This document shows, piece after piece, positions 42,817 to 50,512 of a stretch of DNA of 64,000 nt. The notes under the pieces were generated by a model. It ran no database searches and was not told where the DNA came from. It worked only from the letters and a program-made list of their open reading frames with translations. This DNA comes from Candidatus Poribacteria bacterium. GTDB lineage: Bacteria > Poribacteria > WGA-4E > WGA-3G. Each line of letters opens with the position of its first letter. Within the stretch, counting starts at the first letter, position 1. The position numbers and the translations under genes were made by a program. The stretch is from assembly GCA_022820835.1 (NCBI GenBank), contig JAJEET010000085.1, positions 1-64,000 on the forward strand. Reading direction: 5' to 3'.

Positions 42817-44709
42817 ATGGGGACAAGTCGATTTTTTTGCGTTATATCTATTCTTTTATTAACGACAGTTCTGTTTTTACCAAGCGGTTCTGCGCAAGAT
42901 TACACCCGATGGGGACTGCCTGAAGGTGCAATTGCACGTTTTGAGAAAGGCGGTATCGGCGATTTCGCGTATCTTCCGGATGGCAATCGGCTTGTTGTTC
43001 TGAGTGCAATCGGCCTCTGGATATATGATGTTCATACAGGCGTGGAATTAGAGTTATTCACAGACTTGGGAACGAAACAAGTGTGGAATTTCATGGTGCC
43101 CAGTCCTGATGGTAGGATGCTTGCTGGTGCAAGTGATCATGAAGTAGCGTTATGGGACCTACAAGCGAACAAAGTAAATAAAGTGCTTGTGGGGCACAAG
43201 GACAGGATTTACTCTTTGGCGTTCAGTCCGACTGGCGAAATACTCGTCGGCGGTAGTCGGGACAAGACGATCCGACTCTGGGATGTTAGCACCGGTGATT
43301 TGAAACAGACCTTCGTAGGGCACACGGATATGATCCGTCTGGTGGCGTATTCAAACGACGGAAAGACGTTAGCGTGCACCAGTTGGAAGGACAGTACAAT
43401 CCTTATTTGGGATGTGGAGACTGAAGAACTCCTGAAAGCTATTACAGGACACACCGATAGAATTTCAAGTATCACGTATGCTCCGGATAGTCGGGCGCTG
43501 GCAAGTGTCGGTTGGAAGGACCATGCGATTCGTATTTGGGATGTTGGTACCGGCAAACTCCTAAAAACCTTTGTTGGACATACAGATCGTGTTAGTTCTA
43601 TGATCTATTCACGGGATGGCGCGACACTTGTGAGTGGAGGGGCAGACAAAACAATCCGTATATGGGATACCCACACGGGGGAGACGATAAAGATTCTTAA
43701 GGGGCATACACAAGAAGTTGATTCTGTAATGTATTCACCGGATCAAGAGACCCTCGTTAGTGCCGGATACGACGGGACACTACGCTTTTGGGATATCCGC
43801 ACTGGTGAACTCCAGAAAACCTTTACTGCTCCATTTGGCGGGTGGTCATTCGCTTTTTCACCGGATGGCGAAACACTTGCAATGAGTAGAGGGAACAATA
43901 CAATTGTGCTGCGAGAGGTCCAGAGTGGACAAATAATGAAAACGCTTGCTGGATATACAGATGACCTTCTTTCAATGACTTATTCTCCAAATGGTCGGAC
44001 ACTGGCGAGTGGGAATCGGGATGGCAAAATCCGTATTTGGGATGTGGAGACTGAAGAACTCCTCAAAACTATCACTGCCCATACAAAAGGTGTGCATTCT
44101 ATCACTTATACACCGGACGGTAAATCCCTCGTGACTGGGAGTTGGGATAATACGATCGGTTTATGGTATGTTGACACTGGACATCTCCTGCAAATGATCA
44201 CTGGGAATATAACGGACCCCGATTCAAGAATCGGGGTCAGCACTATTGCACTTAATCCTGATGGACGGACGCTTGCGGTGGCAACTGATGAAAAGGTGAT
44301 TCGGTTATGGGATGTACCGACGGGTAAAGTCAAAGCAACCGTCGTGGGGGATATTCATAATGATTCTGCCATGGCATTTTCTCCAGATGGTAAAGTACTC
44401 GCAGGCGAGGAGAGGGATATCTGCTTATGGAGTGCGGAGACAGGTGAACTGTTGAAAATGCTAGGACCTGCAAGGGGTGTTATCTATAGCATTGCCTTCA
44501 GTCCTGACGGACAAATACTTGCAAGTGCAAGTTGGCAGACGATCGAATTGTGGAATACTGTCACTGGTGAACATATCGGCACTTTTACTGGGCATCCGGG
44601 TTGGATTGGAGCAATGGCGTTCAGTCCGGATGGCAAAGTGCTTGCCAGCGGTAATAATGGCACGGTCATTCTCTGGAATATGAACCAGATTCCAGTTCCA
44701 GATCAATAG
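42817..44709 (+). CDS. Exported WD40-repeat protein, 14 repeats (first paralogue)
   Basis: 630 aa. Signal peptide (FFCVISILLLTTVLFLPSGSAQ), mature protein starting DYTRWGLPEGAIARFEKG. About 14 repeats end in IRIWDVETG-type strands with GH and YSPDG/FSPDG in the canonical places; a few are imperfect (IVLREVQSGQ, IGLWYVDTGH). Fourteen repeats fit two seven-bladed propellers. Such propellers are binding scaffolds without catalysis. A close paralogue lies at 46397; between them is the putative selenoprotein gene, all on the same strand. Confidence 0.92.
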   Translation: MGTSRFFCVISILLLTTVLFLPSGSAQDYTRWGLPEGAIARFEKGGIGDFAYLPDGNRLVVLSAIGLWIYDVHTGVELELFTDLGTKQVWNFMVPSPDGRMLAGASDHEVALWDLQANKVNKVLVGHKDRIYSLAFSPTGEILVGGSRDKTIRLWDVSTGDLKQTFVGHTDMIRLVAYSNDGKTLACTSWKDSTILIWDVETEELLKAITGHTDRISSITYAPDSRALASVGWKDHAIRIWDVGTGKLLKTFVGHTDRVSSMIYSRDGATLVSGGADKTIRIWDTHTGETIKILKGHTQEVDSVMYSPDQETLVSAGYDGTLRFWDIRTGELQKTFTAPFGGWSFAFSPDGETLAMSRGNNTIVLREVQSGQIMKTLAGYTDDLLSMTYSPNGRTLASGNRDGKIRIWDVETEELLKTITAHTKGVHSITYTPDGKSLVTGSWDNTIGLWYVDTGHLLQMITGNITDPDSRIGVSTIALNPDGRTLAVATDEKVIRLWDVPTGKVKATVVGDIHNDSAMAFSPDGKVLAGEERDICLWSAETGELLKMLGPARGVIYSIAFSPDGQILASASWQTIELWNTVTGEHIGTFTGHPGWIGAMAFSPDGKVLASGNNGTVILWNMNQIPVPDQ

Positions 44710-44831
44710 TGTATTGAAAGATAGCGCAGCACCGCTTTTCTAACAGAATTGCTGTGATGTTGGTAGACTGAACGGAGTTGAGTTATCACATCTATAGAAA
44801 AACGAAATGTTCGTGGCAATGGAGAAAAACA

Positions 44832-46367
44832 GTGATAAACTTTTGTAACGTGCTAAATAGTTCATCGAGTGTGCGGGTGCATGCGCATTGGGAACCGATT
44901 GCGGATGCTACATTTAATATGCACAACGATTCACCACAACTCGCTGAGATGTTTGATCTGTCACCGTGCTACCCCGTCAAAGAATACGGGGCAGAGGCTT
45001 TCGAGGTGTTCTTTCCGCCTTCAACTGTAGCAGTAGGGGATGTATGGGCACTGGATCCACATAGAATTGTTCCTTTCCTTTATCAGTTTCACCCAGGGGC
45101 AAGGGCAGATTTAGGTAACGGCGAGGAGGGTGCTTATGCGTGCTTACGGGCATATTCTTCAGATTATGCGGAGATCACTTTCCGAATACATGCCGAGTTT
45201 ACATTGGGAAGTGATGCCCGTCAAGAGTGGCAACAAGAGAACGCTGAAGCGGGGTGGGAACGGGAGTCCGAAGCCAAGTTTATCCCATCGCAATATGTCG
45301 GAGAGGTGTTCGTCAATCTGAAAAGAGGAACGGTTCGTGCGTTTTCGTTGGCACTACCTGCACGCAATAGCAATGTTGACATCAACGCCTGTGGTGGTGC
45401 AGATATGGTCTTTGTACCGCGTATGGAACTCCTCGCCATAGATGAGATCGACCGAGATGAAATTGCGTGGGAGACTGTTATCACAGCGGAAGCAGCACGC
45501 CGTTCATTAGCATTGAAATTCTACAAATTCGCGAAGATTGACTGGCTGCCGATTGAGAGGGCAGTTGAACGTGCGAAAGCAACGCACCGCCCGATTCATG
45601 CGATCCTTGTCTGGGGCTGCTTAGACGATGAATCTTGCTGAGCGAACGGTAAATATTTGAGGGCGGGTCCGCTCTCCGATTCAGAAGTGATTGAGACACT
45701 CAACGAGAAGTTTGTCAATACATGGGTGCTTCTCAGGGAATTGCCAGAGTTGATCAGTGGCGCGAAAGGCGAGATGCCGAGCCTTGTGGCTGAAAAAATG
45801 CAACAGCATTACACTGACTCTGTGGATATTCTGGCGTTGACTCCGGATGCGGAGGTCATTATGCATCAGCCGGAGTCGGCACTGCCTTATAAGAACCCGT
45901 TGCAAGCATACCTAACGGTGTTAAAGCATTCTGTAGCGGCATTTGAAGGAAGACGCACTCGTGTAGGAGAAAGATCAAAATTAGATGGAAATCCGATCAG
46001 CTTGGGGACAGCGTTAATGGAGGTTTTGCATGTTTATGGCACGTCCAGCACTGACTCTCCAGGCGACACAGTTGTTAAAATTGATACGACACCGTTTGAA
46101 TGTGGTGGGATCCTTCACATTGAGATACAGGTAGGTATAGGCGAGTCGGCCGGGACGTTTGAGTTATTTCATGACGACACTGAACTTCCCTCAAAAGAGG
46201 GTGCTGATGCAGCACTGGATGGTGCATGGAATGTTTCCCCCGGTAGTATCGGACACATTTTTCACAATTTCAGGCGAGGTCGGCACTTCAAATTGGTCGC
46301 TACGAGTGCCGACGATCAGAAAGCCAATGCTTTTCTGGCACGTGTTTCTGTTGTTTCGCAGTATTAG
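44832..46367 (+). CDS. Putative selenoprotein with thioredoxin-like domain; TGA at 45639-45641 read as Sec
   Basis: Two frames, 44778-45641 and 45642-46367, are in the same phase and separated only by one TGA. Read through, the protein has 511 aa from GTG 44832 (GGAG 7 nt upstream) and no signal peptide. The middle looks thioredoxin-like: DWLPIERAVERAKATHRPIHAILVWG, then CLDDESC-U-ANGKYLRAGP, then SDSEVIETLNEKFVNTWVLL, the order strand, active site, helix, 'V..LN..FV' strand. The Sec follows Cys directly at about residue 270. N- and C-terminal domains (about 1-235 and 380-511) are beta-rich and unrecognised. A SECIS-like hairpin lies at 45659-45676. An ordinary nonsense mutation is the alternative. 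Confidence 0.75.
45659..45676 (+). promoter_or_regulatory. Bacterial SECIS-like hairpin
   Basis: GAGGGCG-GGTC-CGCTCTC: a 7-bp stem (one G-U pair) with a GGUC tetraloop, starting 17 nt after the TGA, the loop 24 nt after it. The E. coli fdhF SECIS has the same GGUC apical loop and similar distance. The hairpin lies within coding sequence, as bacterial SECIS elements must. Confidence 0.7.
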
Positions 46368-46396
46368 GATTTACCGTAACAATAAGGAAAATTGAT

Positions 46397-48313
46397 ATGA
46401 AAACATCGAGATTTTTTTATTTTCTGCTTATTTTCTTATTAACCAACGTTCTCTTTCTATCAAGCGGTTCCGCGCAGGATTACACGCGCTGGGGGCTGCC
46501 TGAAGGTGCCATCGCGCGTTTTGGGAAGGGCACGCTCACCGATTGCGTCTATCTTCCTGATGGTCATCGCCTCGCCGTTTTGAGTTCGAGCGGCACCTGG
46601 ATATACGATGTCCGCACCGGTGAAGCATTGGATCTCATTACAGAACCGTTCACTGAAGATATGCGCCTCAGTCCCGATGGAAAGACACTTGCTGCTTCGA
46701 GTGACGGCAGCGTCTATTTATGGGACCTACAGGATAGGAAATTGAGAAGTGTTCTTGTAGGAGACACACATAGGATCGGTTCATTAACATTCAGTCCTAC
46801 CGGAGAAACAGTTGCAGGTGGAACTTTTAACAATGCTATTCAACTGTGGGATCTCCACACCGGTAAGCTGTTAAGGACCCTTGTGGGGCACACAGATCTT
46901 AACACAAGGTCTATGTCTATCCGCTTTATCGCGTATTCAAGTAATGGAAAGAGATTGGCGAGTGTCGGTTGGGAAGACAGAGCAACAATTCGTATTTGGG
47001 ATGTGGAGACGGGACAACTCCTGCAGACTATTACTGAGCTTCCGAAACATATCTACAGTGTTGCATATTCGCCTGATAGTCAGTCTCTTGTGGGTGGGGG
47101 TAGCGATTCCAATATTTATCTTTGGGATGTTGGCACTGGAGAACACCTAAAAACACTCGTTGGACATACATATGCCGTTGGTTCTGTGAGCTACTCGCGA
47201 GATGGCACTACACTTGTGAGCGGAAGTTGGGATAAGACAATCCGTTTTTGGAACGCGAGTACGGGTAAACTCTTGAAAACCCTTGCCGGACATACCGATG
47301 TCGTCAATACTGTCATCTACGCACCCGATGGAAAAACTGTTACCAGTATGAGTTCCTACGATGGGACGATCCGTTTTTGGGATGCGGAGACAACCAAACC
47401 CTTGAAGACGATCACCGGACATACCGGTTCTTTTGGGAGAGCGGCGGCATTTTCACCGGATGGTCAGATGCTCGCACATAGCGGGACAGCAGACGACACA
47501 ATTCCGATCCGAGATGTACAAGGCGGACAACTTCTAAGAACTCTCACCGGACCTACAGATACAGTGCTTTCAATAGCCTATTCACCGGATGGGCGAAACC
47601 TTGTGAGTGGGAATTGGGACGGTCATATTCGTATTTGGGATGTTGACACCGGAGAACTCCTAAAAACACTCACTGGACACGAAGAAGGTGTTCCATCTCT
47701 CGTTTATTCACCGGACGGTGCGACACTTATGAGTGGGAGTTGGGACAATACCATCCGTATTTGGGATGTGGACACAGGTCAGCCCCTGCAAACCATTATA
47801 GGGAACATTACAGAACTGGAGCCCAGCCAAGGCGTTAGAGCCATTTCGCTGAGTCCCGATGGAAGGACGATTGCCAGTGCCGGGGATGAAAAAGTGATTC
47901 GGTTATGGGATGTGCAGACCGGTAAACTCACAGGTTCGCTTGTCGGGCACAGCAATGAGATCGCTGCTGTCGCATTTTCCTCACGTGGCACCGTGCTTGC
48001 AAGTGGCGGTGATGATGCCACAATGTGTTTATGGGATGTGGAAGTCGGTAAACTGCTGAAGGTCTTTGAAGAGCCTACAAAAAGTAGTGTTTTATCCGTT
48101 GCTTTTAGTCCGGATGGACGTATACTCGCGAGTGGATGTTTTGGAGTGATTCGATTGCGGGACACATTCACTGAGCGAAGCACAGTTACGCTCACTGGAC
48201 ATACGACCTGGGTCCGAGCGTTGGCGTTCAGCCCTGATGGACGTATACTTGCGAGTATAGACGAAAGTGGTGTGGTTATGCTATGGGATATGAACCAGGT
48301 TCGATGGCAATAG
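46397..48313 (+). CDS. Exported WD40-repeat protein, 14 repeats (second paralogue)
   Basis: 638 aa. Signal peptide (RFFYFLLIFLLTNVLFLSSGSAQ) and the same mature start DYTRWGLPEGAIARFGKG as the gene at 42817. Around 14 repeats end in IRIWDVDTG-like strands, again enough for two seven-bladed propellers, and the protein closes with VVMLWDMNQV like its paralogue. It starts 29 nt after the putative selenoprotein, with AAGGA upstream. Repeats within the gene are more alike than between the distant blades, suggesting ongoing internal duplication. Confidence 0.92.
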   Translation: MKTSRFFYFLLIFLLTNVLFLSSGSAQDYTRWGLPEGAIARFGKGTLTDCVYLPDGHRLAVLSSSGTWIYDVRTGEALDLITEPFTEDMRLSPDGKTLAASSDGSVYLWDLQDRKLRSVLVGDTHRIGSLTFSPTGETVAGGTFNNAIQLWDLHTGKLLRTLVGHTDLNTRSMSIRFIAYSSNGKRLASVGWEDRATIRIWDVETGQLLQTITELPKHIYSVAYSPDSQSLVGGGSDSNIYLWDVGTGEHLKTLVGHTYAVGSVSYSRDGTTLVSGSWDKTIRFWNASTGKLLKTLAGHTDVVNTVIYAPDGKTVTSMSSYDGTIRFWDAETTKPLKTITGHTGSFGRAAAFSPDGQMLAHSGTADDTIPIRDVQGGQLLRTLTGPTDTVLSIAYSPDGRNLVSGNWDGHIRIWDVDTGELLKTLTGHEEGVPSLVYSPDGATLMSGSWDNTIRIWDVDTGQPLQTIIGNITELEPSQGVRAISLSPDGRTIASAGDEKVIRLWDVQTGKLTGSLVGHSNEIAAVAFSSRGTVLASGGDDATMCLWDVEVGKLLKVFEEPTKSSVLSVAFSPDGRILASGCFGVIRLRDTFTERSTVTLTGHTTWVRALAFSPDGRILASIDESGVVMLWDMNQVRWQ

Positions 48314-48384
48314 CAACAAGACCTATGCAAACTGAGAAAATACCGGACCTTGGGACGTAAGAAAGGGGTATTCTCGATATTTTT

Positions 48385-48412
48385 AACCCCCTAAATCCCC
48401 CTTATCAGGGGG
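48385..48412. repeat. CCCCCTAAATCCCCC-TTATCAGGGGG element, copy 1
   Basis: CCCCCTAAATCCCCC then TTATCAGGGGG; the last 16 bases fold into CCCCC/GGGGG. A close copy lies at 51701-51730. May also act as a terminator after the second WD40 gene. Confidence 0.55.
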
Positions 48413-48479
48413 ACTTTAAGAAGCAGTGCGTAAGTCTTGGAAATAATTTTTCATTTTTTTTTACAAAAAATGTGCAAAA

Positions 48480-48501
48480 GTGCATCCGAAAATGTGTTTA
48501 A
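48480..48501 (+). promoter_or_regulatory. Bipartite motif GTGCATCC-N6-GTGTTTAA, copy 3
   Basis: GTGCATCC (48480-48487), GAAAAT, GTGTTTAA (48494-48501), 80 nt before the ribosome-site-led ATG at 48582. Confidence 0.55.
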
Positions 48502-48600
48502 GTGAATCATTGTCATTTTTTAATGGCGATGGTATCCTAATACCGCGTTATCGCGGTAGAGAGAAAAAGGAGGAATTTGTTATGTTAGCAAACCAGAGGA

Positions 48601-48651
48601 GGTGTGACACTTAGTGTTACGCCCTTGTGGTGTGACACTAAGTGTCGCACT
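48601..48651. repeat. Two copies of a palindromic 23-bp unit
   Basis: GGTGTGACACTTAGTGTTAC (from 48601) and GGTGTGACACTAAGTGTCGC (from 48629). Each is itself nearly palindromic around ACACTWAGTGT. Possible operator pair or decayed element end. Confidence 0.55.
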
Positions 48652-48836
48652 CTTTGGAAAGGGACGGAGGGTTAAACTCCCTCTGTCCCCCATTTTAGGT
48701 GTTGACGTTTTTTCGATAAGATCGCGAGCCCAGCTCGCTCCTACAGGGGAGGCGTATTTACATAGATAAAGTAAGTCTGTAAAACTAAATAACCCTGCCC
48801 TGATGTCAGATTTTTATGGTATATTTTTGGTATTTT

Positions 48837-48845
48837 TGATATAAT
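48837..48845 (+). promoter_or_regulatory. Extended -10 promoter for the region-4 protein gene
   Basis: TGATATAAT (TG-n-TATAAT) about 225 nt upstream of ATG 49069; no strong -35, as is usual for extended -10 promoters. Confidence 0.45.
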
Positions 48846-48926
48846 ACGGTTTGCCAGTAGTTAGCGTTATCGCTTTCTTAGCACCGTTTGAAACTATAAA
48901 CACAAATAAAGGAGGAGGTACCGATC

Positions 48927-49016
48927 ATGTTAATACTAAGTTTCAGCCACGCTATATTTCATCCGAACCTATGCGGTTCAAGGCGATGGTGCCTCTGTTC
49001 ATTATCAACGGTTTGA
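48927..49016 (+). CDS. Possible 29-aa leader peptide
   Basis: ATG 48927 follows AAAGGAGGAGG by 9 nt, an unusually strong ribosome site, but the frame (MLILSFSHAIFHPNLCGSRR, then a short Cys-rich end) is only 29 codons. It ends 52 nt before the region-4 protein gene. Leader peptide or remnant; nothing supports a specific function. Confidence 0.3.
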   Translation: MLILSFSHAIFHPNLCGSRRWCLCSLSTV

Positions 49017-49068
49017 TTGAAAATGGCATAGGCGCGATCGCCTCATATCTGAGGGAGTTGCTCTATCT

Positions 49069-49443
49069 ATGCCCAAATTTAATTCAGATTTTTGGGAGAT
49101 TCCGGTACCACCAGAATTTTTTGACCAGCTCACTACCGAAGACTACTTCTGGTATCGAGCACCTGATGACGAATATACGGAAGCACGGCTTGCTAAGCGG
49201 CAGGCGGTCTTGGAACAGGTTCGTCAGATTATCGCGAAAGAGTTAACCGAACGTCAAACCGAGTGTATCCAGCTCTATTTTTATAAAGGCAAAACGCAAG
49301 AAGAGATTGGAGATATCCTCGGTATTTCCCGGCGTGTTGTGAGTCAACACCTCTTTGGTGTCACACGAAACGGGAAACAGATAGGCGGTGCGATTAATAA
49401 AATCCGAAAGGTGTGTCGAAAATTAGGAATAGAATTTCCGTAG
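49069..49443 (+). CDS. Small protein with sigma-70 region 4-type HTH
   Basis: 124 aa. N-terminal acidic/aromatic part (MPKFNSDFWEIPVPPEFFDQ), then a region-4 HTH at about 60-105: KELTERQTECIQLYFYKGKTQEEIGDILGISRRVVSQHLFG. There is no region 2, so it is not a complete sigma factor; it is a stand-alone DNA-binding protein of the sigma-4/LuxR-like type. I associate similar small proteins with Poribacteria-type genomes, where they are numerous (recollection only). Followed by a strong hairpin. Confidence 0.8.
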   Translation: MPKFNSDFWEIPVPPEFFDQLTTEDYFWYRAPDDEYTEARLAKRQAVLEQVRQIIAKELTERQTECIQLYFYKGKTQEEIGDILGISRRVVSQHLFGVTRNGKQIGGAINKIRKVCRKLGIEFP

Positions 49444-49488
49444 GTGCAGAACACAAGATCTGTATGTAAATGCTACACGTGCAATTCA

Positions 49489-49523
49489 AAGCGAGAGGTA
49501 ACCTTCAAGGCGACCTCTCGCTT
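49489..49523 (+). terminator. Hairpin after the region-4 protein gene
   Basis: AAGCGAGAGGT (49489-49499) and ACCTCTCGCTT (49513-49523), a perfect 11-bp stem with a 13-nt loop; no T-run follows. Confidence 0.5.
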
Positions 49524-49621
49524 GGAAGCACTTCATCAGCGATCAGCAGTTAGCAGTCAGTAAGCCTCAGGATTTGAAGATATCTCCTGCACGAGGCGTG
49601 AAGGTCTCTGATATATTGTCC

Positions 49622-50314
49622 TCAACCGATTTCCTTGAACCGATAGCCGACCCCGTGCACCGTCTCAATATGTTTGCCGAATTCGCCGAGTTTGCGACGT
49701 AGACGGCTGACATGTGTGTCCACCGTCCGGTCAATCCCGTAATACTCCTGTCCCCAGATGACATCCATCAGAATATCACGTGTAAAGACGCGTCCGGGTG
49801 AACGTGCGAATAGAGTGATTAACTTAAACTCGGTGGCTGTCAAATCTATTGGACCGTTTTCAGTCAGGACTTGATGTTTGTCGAGATCAATTATAAGTCC
49901 GTGTGTTTCAATCCGTTTCGTGCTTTCTGTTTGGTTACCGGCTTGGAGACGGCGTAGCACAGCAGACACCCGCAACACCACTTCTCTCGGGCTGAAGGGT
50001 TTAGTGATGTAATCATCAGCGCCGAGTTCTAACCCTGCGACTCTATCCTTTTCTTCCGTTTTTGCAGTTACCATCACGACAGGAATATTTTTAGTTCTTG
50101 GATCGTTCTTTAGTAACCGACAGACGATCATGCCATCTACTTCTGGAAGCATCAGATCGAGTATAATGAGATCCGGTATTTTTTCAACCGATCGGTGCAG
50201 CGCATCCGCGCCATTACGAACATAATCCGTTTCAAAACCGGCTTCTTGTAAGTGATAGCGCAGTAAATCCGCTATATCGCGTTCGTCTTCAACAATTAGA
50301 ATCTTTGCGTCCAT
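49622..50314 (-). CDS. PhoB/OmpR-family response regulator
   Basis: 230 aa. Receiver domain 1-120: acidic pocket EDERD, phospho-acceptor Asp in PDLIILDLMLPEVDG (about D53), conserved Thr in PVVMVTAKTEEKDRV and Lys in YITKPFSPREV. Winged-helix domain about 135-228: IDLTATEFKLITLFARSPGRVFTRDILMDVIWG, then VDTHVSRLRRKLGE and GVGYRFKE. No histidine kinase gene adjoins it. Target genes unknown. Confidence 0.93.
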   Translation of the reverse strand: MDAKILIVEDERDIADLLRYHLQEAGFETDYVRNGADALHRSVEKIPDLIILDLMLPEVDGMIVCRLLKNDPRTKNIPVVMVTAKTEEKDRVAGLELGADDYITKPFSPREVVLRVSAVLRRLQAGNQTESTKRIETHGLIIDLDKHQVLTENGPIDLTATEFKLITLFARSPGRVFTRDILMDVIWGQEYYGIDRTVDTHVSRLRRKLGEFGKHIETVHGVGYRFKEIG

Positions 50315-50353
50315 TTAAAATTTCCTTACAGTCAGTTTTTGATACCGAGTATT

Positions 50354-50382
50354 ATTTTAACAGATGACGCGGATATTGTCAA
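50354..50382 (-). promoter_or_regulatory. Promoter of the response-regulator gene
   Basis: Minus strand TTGACA (50377-50382), 17 nt, TAAAAT (50354-50359), 40 nt before ATG 50314. Confidence 0.7.
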
Positions 50383-50512
50383 TTTATTGAGACAATTTGT
50401 TGTCTATAATCAAATCTTGAGGATATGCTATTATTTAAAATGGTGTTCTATTCTTTCCAATAGGTTAACCGCAGCGTTCAAACGGACGTTTAATTTTGCT
50501 CAACCTCACTTT

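Larger units (their letters stand above)
48413..48926. other. Repeat-rich gap with a ribosome-site-led mini-frame
   Basis: No normal gene. Contents: motif copy 3 (48480-48501); a hairpin ACCGCG-TTAT-CGCGGT (about 48543-48558); AAGGAGG before ATG 48582 opening only ten codons (MLANQRRCDT); two palindromic repeats (48601-48651); a GGGACGGAGGG/CTCCCTCTGTCCC hairpin (about 48662-48690); a GCGAG/CTCGC element (48724-48738); an extended -10 TGATATAAT (48837-48845). The good ribosome site with almost no frame behind it looks like the remnant of a deleted gene or a leader peptide. Confidence 0.45.

Noticed and set aside
45639..45641. Treating the TGA as the end of one gene and calling two separate genes
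   Set aside because: Both sides are in the same phase with no other interruption, the downstream part has no good start or ribosome site, and the TGA sits at a thioredoxin-like active site with a SECIS-like hairpin behind it.
49031..49044. HIP1-like GCGATCGC octamer
   Set aside because: A single occurrence in the window gives no sign of an abundant genomic signature.
48851..49246. 131-codon plus-strand frame
   Set aside because: It overlaps the region-4 protein in another frame, has no domain, and its start is not at the strong ribosome site at 48910.
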